A stretch of 64,000 bases of DNA from Streptomyces sp. NBC_00289 (GCF_041435115.1 NZ_CP108046.1:5146001-5210000); one strand, 5' to 3'. Counted from the stretch's first letter, positions 30,271 through 39,928 are shown. The notes: generated by a model from the letters alone, not told the origin. Made by a program: numbers and translations.

Positions 30271-32508
30271 TCAACGCCCCAGGCGCCCACGGACCATACC
30301 CACCAGCGAGTTCAGTTCCTCGATCCGCAGGCGACGAGCCACGACGAAGAAGACCCCGAGCAGTACCGCCCCACCCGCCAGCAGCGCGGCGAAGGAGCCG
30401 ACGACACCCTGGCCGAGTGTGTGCCCGATCCCGTAGCAGGCCGCACCGCTGAGCAGCGCCGCAGGCACCGAGGCCAGGCAGAGCCGGGCGTACGTCCGCA
30501 GCACACGAGAGCCGTCCAGGTCGCCGCCCAGCCGCTTGCGGAGCCGGTTCCAGGCGACACCGACGCCGATGGCGTAGGCGAGACCGTAGGCGGCGGACAT
30601 GCCGACCACGGCCCAGCGGGCCGGGAGGACGAAGAAACACAGGGCCGAGGCGCCGGCGTTGACCGCGGCCACGATGACCGTGTTGTAGAAGGGAGTTCGG
30701 GTGTCCTCGTAGGCGTAGAACGCGCGCAGGACCACGTACTGCACCGAGTAGGGGATCAGACCGAGGCCGAAGGCCATCAGCATGAAGCCCATGTTGGTGG
30801 CCGCGCGTGTGCCGGACGAGCCGAAGATCAGGGTGCACATCGGGATGCCGAGGGCGAGGAAGCCGAAGGCGATGGGGACGATGGCGACGGCGGTGGTGCG
30901 CAGGCCCTGGGAGATGTCGTCCCGGACCGCGCCGCCGTCGCCCTCGGCCGCCGAGCGGGAGATGCGCGGCAGCAGAGCCGCCATCAGGGAAACGGTGATG
31001 ATGGCCTGCGGCAGACCCCAGATCAGCTGGGCGTTGGCGTAGGCGCTGAAACCCGTACCGGCGATCTGCGTGTCCGTGACCGACGCGGTGGCCAGCTGGG
31101 TGACGACGAGCGCGCCGACCTGGTTGGCGAGGACGAAGAGGATGGTCCACTTGGCGAGCATCGCGGCCTTGCCGAGGCCGTGGCCCTTCCAGTCGAAACG
31201 CAGACGCAGCCTGAAGCCGGTCTCGCGCAGATACGGGATCATCGCCAGGGCCTGCACCACGAGGCCGAGGAGAATTCCGATGCCGAGGAGCCGCTGGCCC
31301 TGCGGCGGAATGTTCGTGACTCCCATGCCGGAGTCGGCCGCGGTGCCGTACACCCAGAGGAACATGCCGAGCGTCACGATGATGACGATGTTGTTGAGGA
31401 CCGGGGTCCACATCATCGCGCCGAACTTGCCGCGGGCGTTGAGGATCTGGCCCATCACCACGTGAATGCCCATGAAGAAGATCGAGGGCAGGAAGTAGCG
31501 GGTGAAGGTGACGGCCACGTCGTTGGCCGCGGGATTCCCGGCGACCGGGTTCGACAGCACCTGGACCAGGAGCGGGGCCGCGAACATCGCCAGCGCGGTG
31601 AGCAGCCCGAGCGCCACCATGACCAGGGTCAGCAGGCGGTTGGCGAACGCCTCGCCGCCGTCGTCGTCCTCTTTCATGGCACGCACGAGCTGCGGGACGA
31701 AGACCGAGTTGAGACCGCCGCCGACGGTGAGGATGTAGATCATCGTCGGCAGCTGGTAGGCGACCTGGAAGGTGTCGCCCAGGAGTGCGGTGCCGAGTGC
31801 GGAGACGATCAGCGCGGAGCGGATGAAGCCGGTGAGGCGCGAGACCATCGTGCCCGCCGCCATCACGGCGCTCGACTTCAGCAGACCCGAGGCGCGGCCG
31901 CCGCGCTTCGCGGCAGGGGCGGCGGGGGGCACCGGCGCCGGCGTTTCCACTGTGGGCGAGGGAGGCGCTGCCTGGTGCTGGCCCGCGGCCGGTGCGGAGG
32001 CCGGGCCGGGCACCGCCCGGGCGTCTGCAGAGGGCGTCTGGCCGCCCTGCTGCTGATCGCGGAAGAGATGTGCGAAGGCGTCCGGCTCGTGGTGCTCCTC
32101 GCCGGCCCCGGTCACCAGGTCGTCGACCCCCACGAACTGGGTCGTCCGGGGATCGTCGCCGTACGGCAGGTACTGGGTCGGGCCCTCGGGTTCGGGCGGC
32201 GGGGTCTGCGCCCACACATGGGGATCGGGGGCGTACGGCGACTGGGGCGGCTGGGCGTACAGCGGCGGCTGCGGCTCGTATGCGCCCGGCGGCGGCGGGG
32301 GATGCGCGGCACGGTCGTAGAGCGCCTCGGCGACCGGGTCCTGGGCATAGAGGTCCTGCGCCCGGTAGGGGTCCTGGTCGTAGGCGTCCTGGAGGTACAT
32401 GTCCGCGGGAGACTGCGGCGGCACCTGGCCGTGCTCGGGCGGCGGGCCCTCGGGGTGACCCGAGCTGCCCGCGGCCTGGCCGCGGTCACCGTCGTACGGC
32501 GCGTTCAT
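30271..32508 (-). CDS. murJ: Lipid II flippase MurJ (MviN)
   Basis: 745 residues. The first 200 are cytoplasmic and disordered (Pro/Gln/Tyr-rich). The MurJ core follows with about 14 membrane helices, starting LLKSSAVMAAGTMVSRLTGFIRSALIVSALG and including the family signature NVPPQ-like ITNIPPQGQRLLGIG and LVRAMKEDDDGGEAFANRL. It flips the peptidoglycan precursor lipid II across the membrane. In mycobacteria MviN carries a C-terminal pseudokinase domain; here that domain is a separate gene 119 bases downstream. The gene lies 44 bases after the DUF6049 gene. Confidence 0.95.
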   Translation of the reverse strand: MNAPYDGDRGQAAGSSGHPEGPPPEHGQVPPQSPADMYLQDAYDQDPYRAQDLYAQDPVAEALYDRAAHPPPPPGAYEPQPPLYAQPPQSPYAPDPHVWAQTPPPEPEGPTQYLPYGDDPRTTQFVGVDDLVTGAGEEHHEPDAFAHLFRDQQQGGQTPSADARAVPGPASAPAAGQHQAAPPSPTVETPAPVPPAAPAAKRGGRASGLLKSSAVMAAGTMVSRLTGFIRSALIVSALGTALLGDTFQVAYQLPTMIYILTVGGGLNSVFVPQLVRAMKEDDDGGEAFANRLLTLVMVALGLLTALAMFAAPLLVQVLSNPVAGNPAANDVAVTFTRYFLPSIFFMGIHVVMGQILNARGKFGAMMWTPVLNNIVIIVTLGMFLWVYGTAADSGMGVTNIPPQGQRLLGIGILLGLVVQALAMIPYLRETGFRLRLRFDWKGHGLGKAAMLAKWTILFVLANQVGALVVTQLATASVTDTQIAGTGFSAYANAQLIWGLPQAIITVSLMAALLPRISRSAAEGDGGAVRDDISQGLRTTAVAIVPIAFGFLALGIPMCTLIFGSSGTRAATNMGFMLMAFGLGLIPYSVQYVVLRAFYAYEDTRTPFYNTVIVAAVNAGASALCFFVLPARWAVVGMSAAYGLAYAIGVGVAWNRLRKRLGGDLDGSRVLRTYARLCLASVPAALLSGAACYGIGHTLGQGVVGSFAALLAGGAVLLGVFFVVARRLRIEELNSLVGMVRGRLGR

Positions 32509-32552
32509 GGTTACCCCACCTCATCGTCCCGGGCCCACCGGCCACGACATCC

Positions 32553-34949
32553 TCAACGGTCCACTCTCTCACCCGTGCCGGACGGGTCCGTGCTTTCCGC
32601 TGGGGTGTCCGCTGCCGGGTCACTCGGCTGCTCAGGGGCGTCTGCCCCCGACCGGGTACCCGACTCCCCATGGAGACGTTCATCGGGCCTCCCGGGGTTC
32701 TCCGTGCCGTCCCCGGCCTCCCGCGCCTCGCCCAGGTCGTCCGTACCGGCCTCCTCGGCCTCACGGGCCGCGGCGCGTTTGCGGTGCGTGTACATCCTGA
32801 ACCCGGCCAGGACGAGCAGGAGGAAGCCGCCGCCGATGACCAGCATCACGGTGGCCGTGAACTCGGTGACCTTCACCTCGAAGGTGACGGAATCGCCGTA
32901 CTTCTGGCCGTCCTCCGTGTACAGCTGGGCGACCACCGCGTACTGGCCGTTGGCCTTGGCCGTGGTGGTGAACTTCACCGTCTGGCTGTGCCCACCGGAG
33001 ACCGTGACGGGCTGTTCGTCGAAGGAATCGCCACCGATCTCCAGGCGCGGGCTCGTCGAGGTGAGCCGCAGCCTGAGGTGGCCGACGCCCTGCACCAGGT
33101 TGTTCTGCACCGTCACAGGGATCGTGGCACTGCGGCCGGAAAGCTTGGTGTCGGACTTGTCGATCAGTTGGACCTGGCCGGTCAGGCTGTCCAGATACGA
33201 CTTCACGCCACTGCGGTAGTCGGCCGCTTCAGCGGCGAGCCCCCGCCACGACGTGGACATCCCCCGGTTCATGGCCCGCCCGAAGGGGGTGACCACACGG
33301 GACTGGTCGGTGAGGATCACCTTGAAGTTGTCGAGCTCGGCCTGCGTGCCCGCGATCTCCTCGAAGGCGGCTCGCGGCAGCTCCTGCTTGCGCAGTGCGG
33401 AGGGGTACGCGGACGTCGACGGCACCCGTGTGGTGGCACCGGGGTCGGGCTTCGCGGAAGCGGCCGTCGTGAGTTCCTGGGACTCGGACCAGTTCCCGTC
33501 CTGCAGGGCTGTGATCGCCTCGGCCATCGCCTGAGCCTGGCGTGCCGTGGGCATGCGCTGGGGGGCGACGACAATGCTGCGCTGCTTGTTCGTCTGGCCG
33601 TTCAGGGCGAGGCTCTGGGCCAGGAAGGTCTGTACGGCGAGGGTGCCGGACGCGGCCTTCATCAGGTCTCCCTGGAACGCGGTCGACAGTCGCGCGTCCG
33701 CCACGACCGCCGTGGTGCCGCCGCCGATGGGGCGAGCCGCGGAGGGGGTGTACGGCAGTCCGCCGGTCTCCTGGAGGCTGTCGCTGCGCGCGATCACCTT
33801 GTCGGCGCCGGCGGAGGTCGCGACCTTGACGATCGACGGGTCCACGGCACCGTCCACGGGCCAGGCGAAATCGGTGGTCGGTTGTGTGTGGAGGATGGGC
33901 TCAACCGTGTTGTCGACGACGTCGGTGGCTTCCTTGAGGTGGCTCAGGGAACCGGTGACCCTCGTGCCGTTGTGGGCGAGGGATGCCAGGTCCGGGTCGG
34001 CGAAGGGAAGGGTGACCACCTCCTTGTCCTTCACCGCCGCCTGGAGTTCGGCGAGCCACTGGTTGGCGACCGCCTGGTGGGTGCCCGCCGTGGTGGTGCC
34101 GTTCGCGCCCTGGACCTGATAGTTGTGCGTCATCGCGTCGACCGACGCGAGCAGGTTCGGGTCGATCACCCAGGTGACGTCGAGGTCCCTGCCCAGCGAC
34201 AGGAGCTGGTCCAGGCGTCCGCCGGGAGCGATCTCCCCGGCGAGGTCGTCGTTGAGGAAGACCGGAGTCTGCTGTTCGTTCGAGCCGGTCCGCGCCGTCA
34301 TGTGGACGGTGGAGACGAGCGGCCACAGGTACGTCGTCTTCGTCCTGGTGTCGGCCTCTTCCGGCTGCCACGGCAGGAACGTCCGCTGGACGCCCAGCAA
34401 CTGCTCCCACGGCTGGGCGGACGTCTGTCCGGACAGGGAGACGGCGAACGGGTAGACCCCGTCGGCGCCGAGGTTCAGCTCGTCGACCGGTACGGAGATC
34501 GAGAAGGGCTGGGCGACGCCAGGTGCCAGCTTGGAGAACTTCTCGACATAGGTGCCGCCGACCTCCGAGCCGGTGGCGGCCTGGACGCTTGTGCTGTCCC
34601 TGGCGATGTCGTCGATGGCCGAGCGGGTGTTCAGCACGGGCCCCACCCGAAGCCCGACGTGGGCACCGGTGACGGTCTGCTTGCCGTTGTTGGTCACGGT
34701 TCCGGACACCGTCACGGTGTCCCCGTCGGTAGGGGCGGCCGGGCTGAGCGTGTTGACGGCGACGGCCACCGTCCCCGAGCCGGCGGCGGCCTTCGGGGAA
34801 GCCTGTTCCGTGGCGAGTGCGGTGGGGGCAGCGGGCAGCTGGAGCAGACCGGCCAGCAGGGGCGCCCCGGCCAGAAGTGCTCCGGTGCGCCGCAGCCACC
34901 GGCGGGCAGGTGAGGGACTCGTCCCCAGGAAGTCTGCCGCCTCGGCCAC
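32553..34949 (-). CDS. DUF6049-type large surface protein anchored by a C-terminal helix
   Basis: 798 residues from a GTG (VAEAADFLGTSPSPARRWLRR). The signal sequence is LRRTGALLAGAPLLAGLLQLPAAPTALA. The first exported domain is immunoglobulin/CARDB-like (VAVAVNTLSPAAPTDGDTVTVSGTVTNNGKQTVTGAHV), followed by a large alpha/beta central part resembling polysaccharide-deacetylase folds (TYLWPLVSTVHMTA; DVTWVIDPNLLASVDAM), a second beta domain, and a helix (FTATVMLVIGGGFLLLVLAGFRMYT) with a charged cytoplasmic tail. It matches the protein next to murJ in mycobacteria (Rv3909). It probably heads the operon DUF6049-murJ-pseudokinase-sigM-anti-sigma. No enzyme activity is shown. Confidence 0.85.
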   Translation of the reverse strand: MAEAADFLGTSPSPARRWLRRTGALLAGAPLLAGLLQLPAAPTALATEQASPKAAAGSGTVAVAVNTLSPAAPTDGDTVTVSGTVTNNGKQTVTGAHVGLRVGPVLNTRSAIDDIARDSTSVQAATGSEVGGTYVEKFSKLAPGVAQPFSISVPVDELNLGADGVYPFAVSLSGQTSAQPWEQLLGVQRTFLPWQPEEADTRTKTTYLWPLVSTVHMTARTGSNEQQTPVFLNDDLAGEIAPGGRLDQLLSLGRDLDVTWVIDPNLLASVDAMTHNYQVQGANGTTTAGTHQAVANQWLAELQAAVKDKEVVTLPFADPDLASLAHNGTRVTGSLSHLKEATDVVDNTVEPILHTQPTTDFAWPVDGAVDPSIVKVATSAGADKVIARSDSLQETGGLPYTPSAARPIGGGTTAVVADARLSTAFQGDLMKAASGTLAVQTFLAQSLALNGQTNKQRSIVVAPQRMPTARQAQAMAEAITALQDGNWSESQELTTAASAKPDPGATTRVPSTSAYPSALRKQELPRAAFEEIAGTQAELDNFKVILTDQSRVVTPFGRAMNRGMSTSWRGLAAEAADYRSGVKSYLDSLTGQVQLIDKSDTKLSGRSATIPVTVQNNLVQGVGHLRLRLTSTSPRLEIGGDSFDEQPVTVSGGHSQTVKFTTTAKANGQYAVVAQLYTEDGQKYGDSVTFEVKVTEFTATVMLVIGGGFLLLVLAGFRMYTHRKRAAAREAEEAGTDDLGEAREAGDGTENPGRPDERLHGESGTRSGADAPEQPSDPAADTPAESTDPSGTGERVDR

Positions 34950-35217
34950 GCGCTCGTCCGTCCCTCGTCGTCGTCAGTGGTCGTCGGAATGTGCGTCCAC
35001 GCATGGTAACGATGCCCGCTGAGGGGAAGTGCCGCGGACTCTGCCACAAGATCGGGAAACCACGTCGAGCCGCCCTGTATGTGCATGTATGGGCGAGGAG
35101 ATGCCGTACGTCTCCAAGGTAGATCTTGTGCAGGTAGGGGGCATGTGTCGTTGGCGGCGGATGTGCACATTCAATGGAGGCGCTCGCGGTGGTCCGGGCC
35201 ACGTACCCTCTTCTGTT
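34950..35217. promoter_or_regulatory. Divergent promoter region between the murJ operon and the CCA-adding enzyme
   Basis: 268 bases with no gene. TACCCT (35204-35209) lies about 9 bases before the cca start GTG, with no Shine-Dalgarno sequence between them. This suggests a leaderless cca transcript. I see no clear ECF-type promoter for the leftward operon. Confidence 0.45.
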
Positions 35218-36690
35218 GTGCCGAACGCCAACGAAGACAACGCCAGCGCCCTGAGCCAGGTGCAGCACCGCGCGGTGACTGAACTGCTCCGGGTCGCCCC
35301 TGTCGCAGACGACCTCGCCCGCCGTTTCCAGGAGGCCGGCTTCGCCCTCGCCCTGGTCGGTGGCTCGGTCCGGGACGCGCTGCTCGGCCGGCTCGGCAAC
35401 GACCTCGACTTCACGACCGACGCTCGTCCCGAGGACGTGCTCAAGATCGTGCGGCCGTGGGCGGACGCGGTGTGGGAGGTCGGGATCGCCTTCGGCACGG
35501 TCGGAGTGCAGAAGGACGCCCGTGTCGGGGGCGTCGACAGGTCCTTCCAGATCGAGGTGACCACCTACCGGTCGGAGGCCTACGACCGCACCTCGCGCAA
35601 GCCCGAGGTGGCGTACGGCGACTCCATCGAGGAGGACCTCGTCCGGCGCGACTTCACGGTGAACGCGATGGCCGTCGCGCTCCCGGAGAAGGAGTTCATC
35701 GACCCGCACGGAGGACTCGACGACCTCGCGGCCCGAGTGCTGCGTACGCCGGGCACGCCCGAGGCGTCCTTCTCCGACGACCCGCTGCGGATGATGCGGG
35801 CCGCGCGTTTCGCCGCCCAGCTCGACTTCGAGGTGGCTCCCGAGGTCGTGGGTGCGATGAAGGACATGGCCGGGCGCATCGAGATCGTCTCGGCCGAGCG
35901 GGTACGGGACGAGCTGAACAAGCTGATCGTCTCCGCGCACCCCCGCAAGGGCCTGACGCTGCTGGTCGACACCGGGCTCGCCGATCATGTGCTGCCCGAG
36001 CTCCCCGCCCTGCGGCTGGAGAGTGACGAGCACCACCGGCACAAGGACGTCTACGAGCACACGCTGATCGTTCTGGAACAGGCGATGGCGCTGGAGGAGG
36101 ACGGCCCCGACCTGATCCTTCGTCTGGCGGCGCTGCTGCACGACATCGGCAAGCCCCGTACACGGCGGTTCGAGGACGACGGCCGGGTTTCGTTCCACCA
36201 CCACGAGGTGGTCGGGGCGAAGATGACCAAGAAGCGCATGACGGCTCTGAAGTACCCCAACGATCTGGTGAAGGACGTTTCACGTCTCGTCGAACTCCAC
36301 CTGCGCTTTCACGGGTACGGAACCGGGGAGTGGACGGACTCGGCGGTTCGTCGCTATGTCCGCGACGCGGGACCACTGCTCGACCGTCTCCACAAGCTGA
36401 CCCGCTCGGACTGCACAACCCGGAACAAGCGCAAGGCGGCCACGCTGTCCCGTGCGTATGACGGCCTGGAAGACCGGATCGCCGAACTCCAGGAACGGGA
36501 GGAGCTGGACGCCATCCGTCCGGACCTCGACGGCAACCAGATCATGGAAATCCTTGGTGTCGGGCCCGGTCCCGCCATTGGGCGGGCGTACAAGTACATG
36601 CTGGAACTGCGCTTGGAGAACGGACCGATGGGACTCGATGACGCGGTGGCCGCCCTCAAGGAGTGGTGGGCGCGGGAGCCGCAGGTCTGA
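35218..36690 (+). CDS. cca: CCA-adding tRNA nucleotidyltransferase
   Basis: 490 residues from the GTG at 35218 (VPNANEDNASALSQVQHRAV); the frame is open to 35029 but that part is unlike the family. The nucleotidyltransferase head has LVGGSVRDALLGRLGNDLDFTTDA (about residues 47-69) with the two metal-binding Asp residues, then RRDFTVNAMAV and DPLRMMRAARFAAQLDF. A C-terminal HD domain shows LRLAALLHDIGKP and FHHHEVVGAKM. It adds or repairs the tRNA 3' CCA. The S. coelicolor orthologue, once labelled poly(A) polymerase (pcnA), was reported to act as a CCA enzyme. No Shine-Dalgarno sequence precedes the start. Confidence 0.93.
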   Translation: MPNANEDNASALSQVQHRAVTELLRVAPVADDLARRFQEAGFALALVGGSVRDALLGRLGNDLDFTTDARPEDVLKIVRPWADAVWEVGIAFGTVGVQKDARVGGVDRSFQIEVTTYRSEAYDRTSRKPEVAYGDSIEEDLVRRDFTVNAMAVALPEKEFIDPHGGLDDLAARVLRTPGTPEASFSDDPLRMMRAARFAAQLDFEVAPEVVGAMKDMAGRIEIVSAERVRDELNKLIVSAHPRKGLTLLVDTGLADHVLPELPALRLESDEHHRHKDVYEHTLIVLEQAMALEEDGPDLILRLAALLHDIGKPRTRRFEDDGRVSFHHHEVVGAKMTKKRMTALKYPNDLVKDVSRLVELHLRFHGYGTGEWTDSAVRRYVRDAGPLLDRLHKLTRSDCTTRNKRKAATLSRAYDGLEDRIAELQEREELDAIRPDLDGNQIMEILGVGPGPAIGRAYKYMLELRLENGPMGLDDAVAALKEWWAREPQV

Positions 36691-36716
36691 GGGCGGAGCC
36701 CTTTCTCACACGACAG

Positions 36717-36756
36717 CGGAGCGGGGCATGTTTCACGTGAAACATGCCCCGCTCCG
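36717..36756. terminator. 40-bp perfect palindrome: terminator of cca with a parS core
   Basis: CGGAGCGGGGCATGTTTCAC is followed by its exact reverse complement, with no loop bases. The centre is parS. In RNA this gives a strong hairpin followed by GTATTTC, 27 bases after the cca stop. Confidence 0.75.
36730..36743. other. parS: parS site 5
   Basis: Exact GTTTCACGTGAAAC at the centre of the 40-bp palindrome between convergent cca and the LppU-like gene. Confidence 0.95.
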
Positions 36757-36784
36757 TATTTCTGCCGATGGCTGCCCCGACGCT

Positions 36785-36798
36785 GTTTCACGTGAAAC
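36785..36798. other. parS: parS site 6
   Basis: Exact GTTTCACGTGAAAC, extended to CTGTTTCACGTGAAACAG, 55 bases from site 5 in the same convergent gap. Confidence 0.95.
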
Positions 36799-36827
36799 AG
36801 TGCATCGGGTCAACAGGTCCGGTCAGA

Positions 36828-37334
36828 TCACACGTCCGTCAGGCAGAGCAGGAACTCGTCCCCGTCGCCCGTCTCGGCGTAGAAGCTGGTGGCGCTGGCG
36901 ACCTTGCGGCACTCGGTCTCAGCGGTGATCTGCGAGTAGTGCCCCTTGATCTTCTTGACCACCTTGGCCTCGGCGCCGGAGGAAGTGCAGTCCACGACCT
37001 CCATGCGGTCCGAGGACGACGACGCGGACTTCAGGCAGTCGCCCACGTTGGCGTGATCGGCGTCGTCACGGCTGGCGATCCAGCCGCCGATGACCGCGGT
37101 CAGCACGGCGACGACGATGACGACGTTCTTGATGGTCTTGAACTTGGGACGGCGGCGCGGAGCCTGCGGCGGGACCGGTGCGTACGGAGCCGTGGCCTGC
37201 TGCGGGAACCCAGGCTGACCGGGCTGCTGCGGGTAGCCGCCCTGGGGCGGATACGGGGCCTGGCCCTGGGGCTGGCCGACGGGCGGCTGGCCCTGAGCGA
37301 ACGGGTTCTGGCCCTGGGGCGGCGGAGTGGTCAC
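36828..37334 (-). CDS. LppU/SCO3897-like exported protein
   Basis: 168 residues from the GTG at 37334 (VTTPPPQGQNPFAQGQ), with AGGGGGA upstream; the frame runs further back but without family character. The cytoplasmic N-terminus is Pro/Gly/Gln/Tyr-rich (repeats of PYPPQGGYPQQPG type). RRRPKFKTIK precedes one membrane helix (NVVIVVAVLTAVIGGWIA). The outside domain of about 90 residues has four cysteines (NVGDCLK, VVDCTSSGAEAKVV, ETECRKVASATSFY, FLLCL), likely two disulfides. It matches the small exported LppU-type family next to cca. Function unknown. Confidence 0.8.
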   Translation of the reverse strand: MTTPPPQGQNPFAQGQPPVGQPQGQAPYPPQGGYPQQPGQPGFPQQATAPYAPVPPQAPRRRPKFKTIKNVVIVVAVLTAVIGGWIASRDDADHANVGDCLKSASSSSDRMEVVDCTSSGAEAKVVKKIKGHYSQITAETECRKVASATSFYAETGDGDEFLLCLTDV

Positions 37335-37455
37335 TGGGGTCCCCCTGCAACATAGGTATGTGACGCGCACATGGCGTAAGTAAGACGCAGGTAAGTTACC
37401 GGGCCCCTGTGACAACTCTGTGGTCGGGAGGAGCTCTGTGGCACTGATGTGACAC

Positions 37456-38718
37456 TTACTGGCGCTCAAAGCGGGCCATAACAACAGCAACTGCCGCGTA
37501 GATAACGGCGATCGTGACCACAAGGGGGATTGAACGGCCGTCGGGCGGCAGCATGAGAGCGGCCACCGCGGCCGCACCGACAAAGGCGATGTTGAACAGC
37601 ACGTCGTACAGCGAGAAGATCCGGCCACGGAAGCCGTCGTCGACCGAGGACTGCACCAGGGTGTCCGTCGCGATCTTCGCGCCCTGGGTGGTCACGCCCA
37701 GGACGAACGCCGCGGCCAGCATGGGCGCGATGGCGAACGGAAGCCCGAGGGCCGGCTCCAGCACCGCGGCGGCTCCGGCGCAGGCGACGATCCAGCGGTC
37801 CGGTCCCAGCCGCCCCGCCGCCCAGGGCGTCACCACGGCCGCCGCGAAGAACCCGGCTCCGGAGACGCCCAACGCCAGTCCCAGCAGGCGCAGTCCCTCG
37901 TCCGCGTCCGAGGAGAAGGCGTAGCGGCAGAGCATCAGCACCATGACCGTCAGGGCGCCGTAGCAGAACCGCATCAGGGTCATCGCGGAGAGAGCCAGGG
38001 CGGCCCTGCGGCGCGGAGGCGTGGCGAGATGCCGTAGGCCAGCTGCCAGGTCGCGAGCGGTGCCGGTGAGCGCCGTGCCCAGCCGTGGCGGCACCGACCC
38101 GGGTTCGGGCCCCAGCAGTTCCGGTGCCATGCGGAGCGAGGCGAGCGCGGCACACAGGTACAGGGCGGCGCCCAGCAGGACCACGGCGGCGTCGGAGCCG
38201 GCGAACACCAGCCGTACGCCGAAGGCGAGGCCGCCGCCCGCGGTCGCGGCGAGGGTCCCGAGGGTGGGGGAAAGGGAGTTGGCGATCACGAGGCGTTCGT
38301 CGTCGACCACGCGAGGCAGCGCCGCGGACAGACCTGAGAGGACGAAACGGTTGACGGCGGTGACGCACAGCGCGGAGACGTAGAAGAGCCAGTCCGGGAC
38401 GTTGCCGATCACCAGGACAGCCGTCAGCGAGGCCATCAGGGCGCGCAGCAGGTTGCCGTACAGGAAGACCTGGCGGCGGCGCCAGCGGTCCAGCAGGACG
38501 CCGGCGAAGGGACCCACGAGGGAGTACGGAAGCAGCAGGACCGCCATCGCGGAGGCGATGGCGGCAGCTGAGGTCTGCTTCTCCGGGGAGAAGACCACGT
38601 GGGCGGCGAGTGCGATCTGGTAGACGCCGTCGGCGCCCTGGGAGAGCAGCCGTACGACGAGCAGGCGCCGGAAGTTCCGGAAACGGAGCAGGACGCGCAG
38701 GTCGCGGACGACGGACAT
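37456..38718 (-). CDS. MFS transporter
   Basis: About 421 residues from the ATG at 38718 (MSVVRDLRVLLRFRNFRRLL); a GAGG lies 11 bases upstream. Twelve membrane helices are expected. The loop between helices 2 and 3 carries the MFS-type motif GVLLDRWRRRQVFLYGN. The helices are rich in Ala, Leu and Gly, and GATTQGAKIATDTLV-like VLGVTTQGAKIATDTLVQSSVDDGFRGRIFSLYDV is typical of macrolide-efflux/enterobactin-exporter-like actinobacterial MFS proteins. The substrate is unknown. It lies 24 bases before the ino1 terminator and could be an independent unit. Confidence 0.88.
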   Translation of the reverse strand: MSVVRDLRVLLRFRNFRRLLVVRLLSQGADGVYQIALAAHVVFSPEKQTSAAAIASAMAVLLLPYSLVGPFAGVLLDRWRRRQVFLYGNLLRALMASLTAVLVIGNVPDWLFYVSALCVTAVNRFVLSGLSAALPRVVDDERLVIANSLSPTLGTLAATAGGGLAFGVRLVFAGSDAAVVLLGAALYLCAALASLRMAPELLGPEPGSVPPRLGTALTGTARDLAAGLRHLATPPRRRAALALSAMTLMRFCYGALTVMVLMLCRYAFSSDADEGLRLLGLALGVSGAGFFAAAVVTPWAAGRLGPDRWIVACAGAAAVLEPALGLPFAIAPMLAAAFVLGVTTQGAKIATDTLVQSSVDDGFRGRIFSLYDVLFNIAFVGAAAVAALMLPPDGRSIPLVVTIAVIYAAVAVVMARFERQ

Positions 38719-38741
38719 GGGGCACAGCCTCACACACGGCA

Positions 38742-38773
38742 AGGGCCCCCGGGAGCAACGCCCAGGGGGCCCT
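38742..38773 (-). terminator. ino1 terminator
   Basis: Stem AGGGCCCCC / GGGGGCCCT with a 14-nt loop, 25 bases past the inositol-phosphate synthase stop. Confidence 0.6.
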
Positions 38774-38797
38774 CAGCGGTCGTTCGGGGAGCGGTTT

Positions 38798-39880
38798 CTA
38801 GCGCTCGACCTCGCCCTTGATGAACTTCTCGACGTTGGCGTAGGCCTCGTCGTCGAAGTACTGCACCGGCGGGGACTTCATGAAGTAGCTCGACGCGGAG
38901 AGGATCGGGCCGCCGATGCCGCGGTCCTTGGCGATCTTCGCAGCGCGCAGGGCGTCGATGATGACACCCGCCGAGTTCGGGGAGTCCCAGACCTCGAGCT
39001 TGTACTCCAGGTTCAGCGGGACGTCGCCGAAGGCACGGCCCTCGAGGCGGACATACGCCCACTTGCGGTCGTCCAGCCAGGCCACGTAGTCGGACGGGCC
39101 GATGTGGACGTTGTTCTCGCCGAGCTCGCGGTCACGGATCTGCGAGGTGACGGCCTGCGTCTTCGAGATCTTCTTGGACTCGAGGCGGTCGCGCTCCAGC
39201 ATGTTCTTGAAGTCCATGTTGCCGCCGACGTTGAGCTGCATGGTGCGCTCGAGACGGACACCGCGGTCTTCGAACAGCTTCGCCATCACACGGTGCGTGA
39301 TGGTGGCGCCGACCTGCGACTTGATGTCGTCGCCGACGATCGGGACGCCCGCCTCGGTGAACTTGTCCGCCCACTCCTTGGTGCCGGCGATGAAGACCGG
39401 GAGAGCGTTGACGAAGGCGACCTTGGCGTCGATGGCGCACTGGGCGTAGAACTTCGCCGCGTCCTCGGATCCGACGGGCAGGTAGCAGACGAGGACGTCG
39501 ACCTGCTTGTCCTTGAGGATCTGGACGATGTCGACCGGCTCCTCGGCGGACTCCTCGATGGTCATGCGGTAGTACTTACCAAGACCGTCGAGGGTGTGGC
39601 CGCGCTGGACCGTGACGCCCTTGTTCGGGACGTCGCAGATCTTGATGGTGTTGTTCTCGCTGGCACCGATGGCGTCGGAGAGGTCGAGGCCGACCTTCTT
39701 CGCGTCGACGTCGAAGGCGGCGACGAACTCGACGTCACCGACGTGGTAGTCGCCGAACTGGACGTGCATCAGGCCGGGCACCTTGGTCGCCGGGTCGGCG
39801 TCCTTGTAGTACTCGACTCCCTGCACCAGCGAGGCGGCGCAGTTGCCCACGCCGACGATGGCTACGCGAACCGAACCCAT
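38798..39880 (-). CDS. ino1: Inositol-3-phosphate synthase
   Basis: 360 residues from the ATG at 39880, with GGGAGC upstream; the 48 bases of open frame before it are atypical. It converts glucose 6-phosphate to inositol 3-phosphate with bound NAD. This is the first step toward mycothiol and phosphatidylinositol lipids. The Rossmann start is [24 protein letters not shown]; family motifs are [67 protein letters not shown] and [13 protein letters not shown]. The length is that of the actinobacterial type. The PadR regulator gene is 44 bases upstream. Confidence 0.97.
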   Translation of the reverse strand: MGSVRVAIVGVGNCAASLVQGVEYYKDADPATKVPGLMHVQFGDYHVGDVEFVAAFDVDAKKVGLDLSDAIGASENNTIKICDVPNKGVTVQRGHTLDGLGKYYRMTIEESAEEPVDIVQILKDKQVDVLVCYLPVGSEDAAKFYAQCAIDAKVAFVNALPVFIAGTKEWADKFTEAGVPIVGDDIKSQVGATITHRVMAKLFEDRGVRLERTMQLNVGGNMDFKNMLERDRLESKKISKTQAVTSQIRDRELGENNVHIGPSDYVAWLDDRKWAYVRLEGRAFGDVPLNLEYKLEVWDSPNSAGVIIDALRAAKIAKDRGIGGPILSASSYFMKSPPVQYFDDEAYANVEKFIKGEVER

Positions 39881-39904
39881 TCCGGTTGCTCCCTGTGTGT
39901 ACGA

Positions 39905-39928
39905 GTGAGGCCCTGGCAGGGGCCTCAC
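39905..39928 (-). terminator. Hairpin between padR and ino1
   Basis: Stem GTGAGGCCC / GGGGCCTCAC around TGGCA, overlapping the padR stop and ending 24 bases before ino1. It may attenuate or separate the two transcripts. Confidence 0.5.

Noticed and set aside
33901..36204. A 767-codon minus-strand frame spanning the DUF6049 and cca region
   Set aside because: It crosses two well-supported genes in the wrong frame or strand and has no family features.
36278..36291. GTTTCACGTCTCGT as a parS site
   Set aside because: Only the left half matches; it is part of the cca coding sequence.
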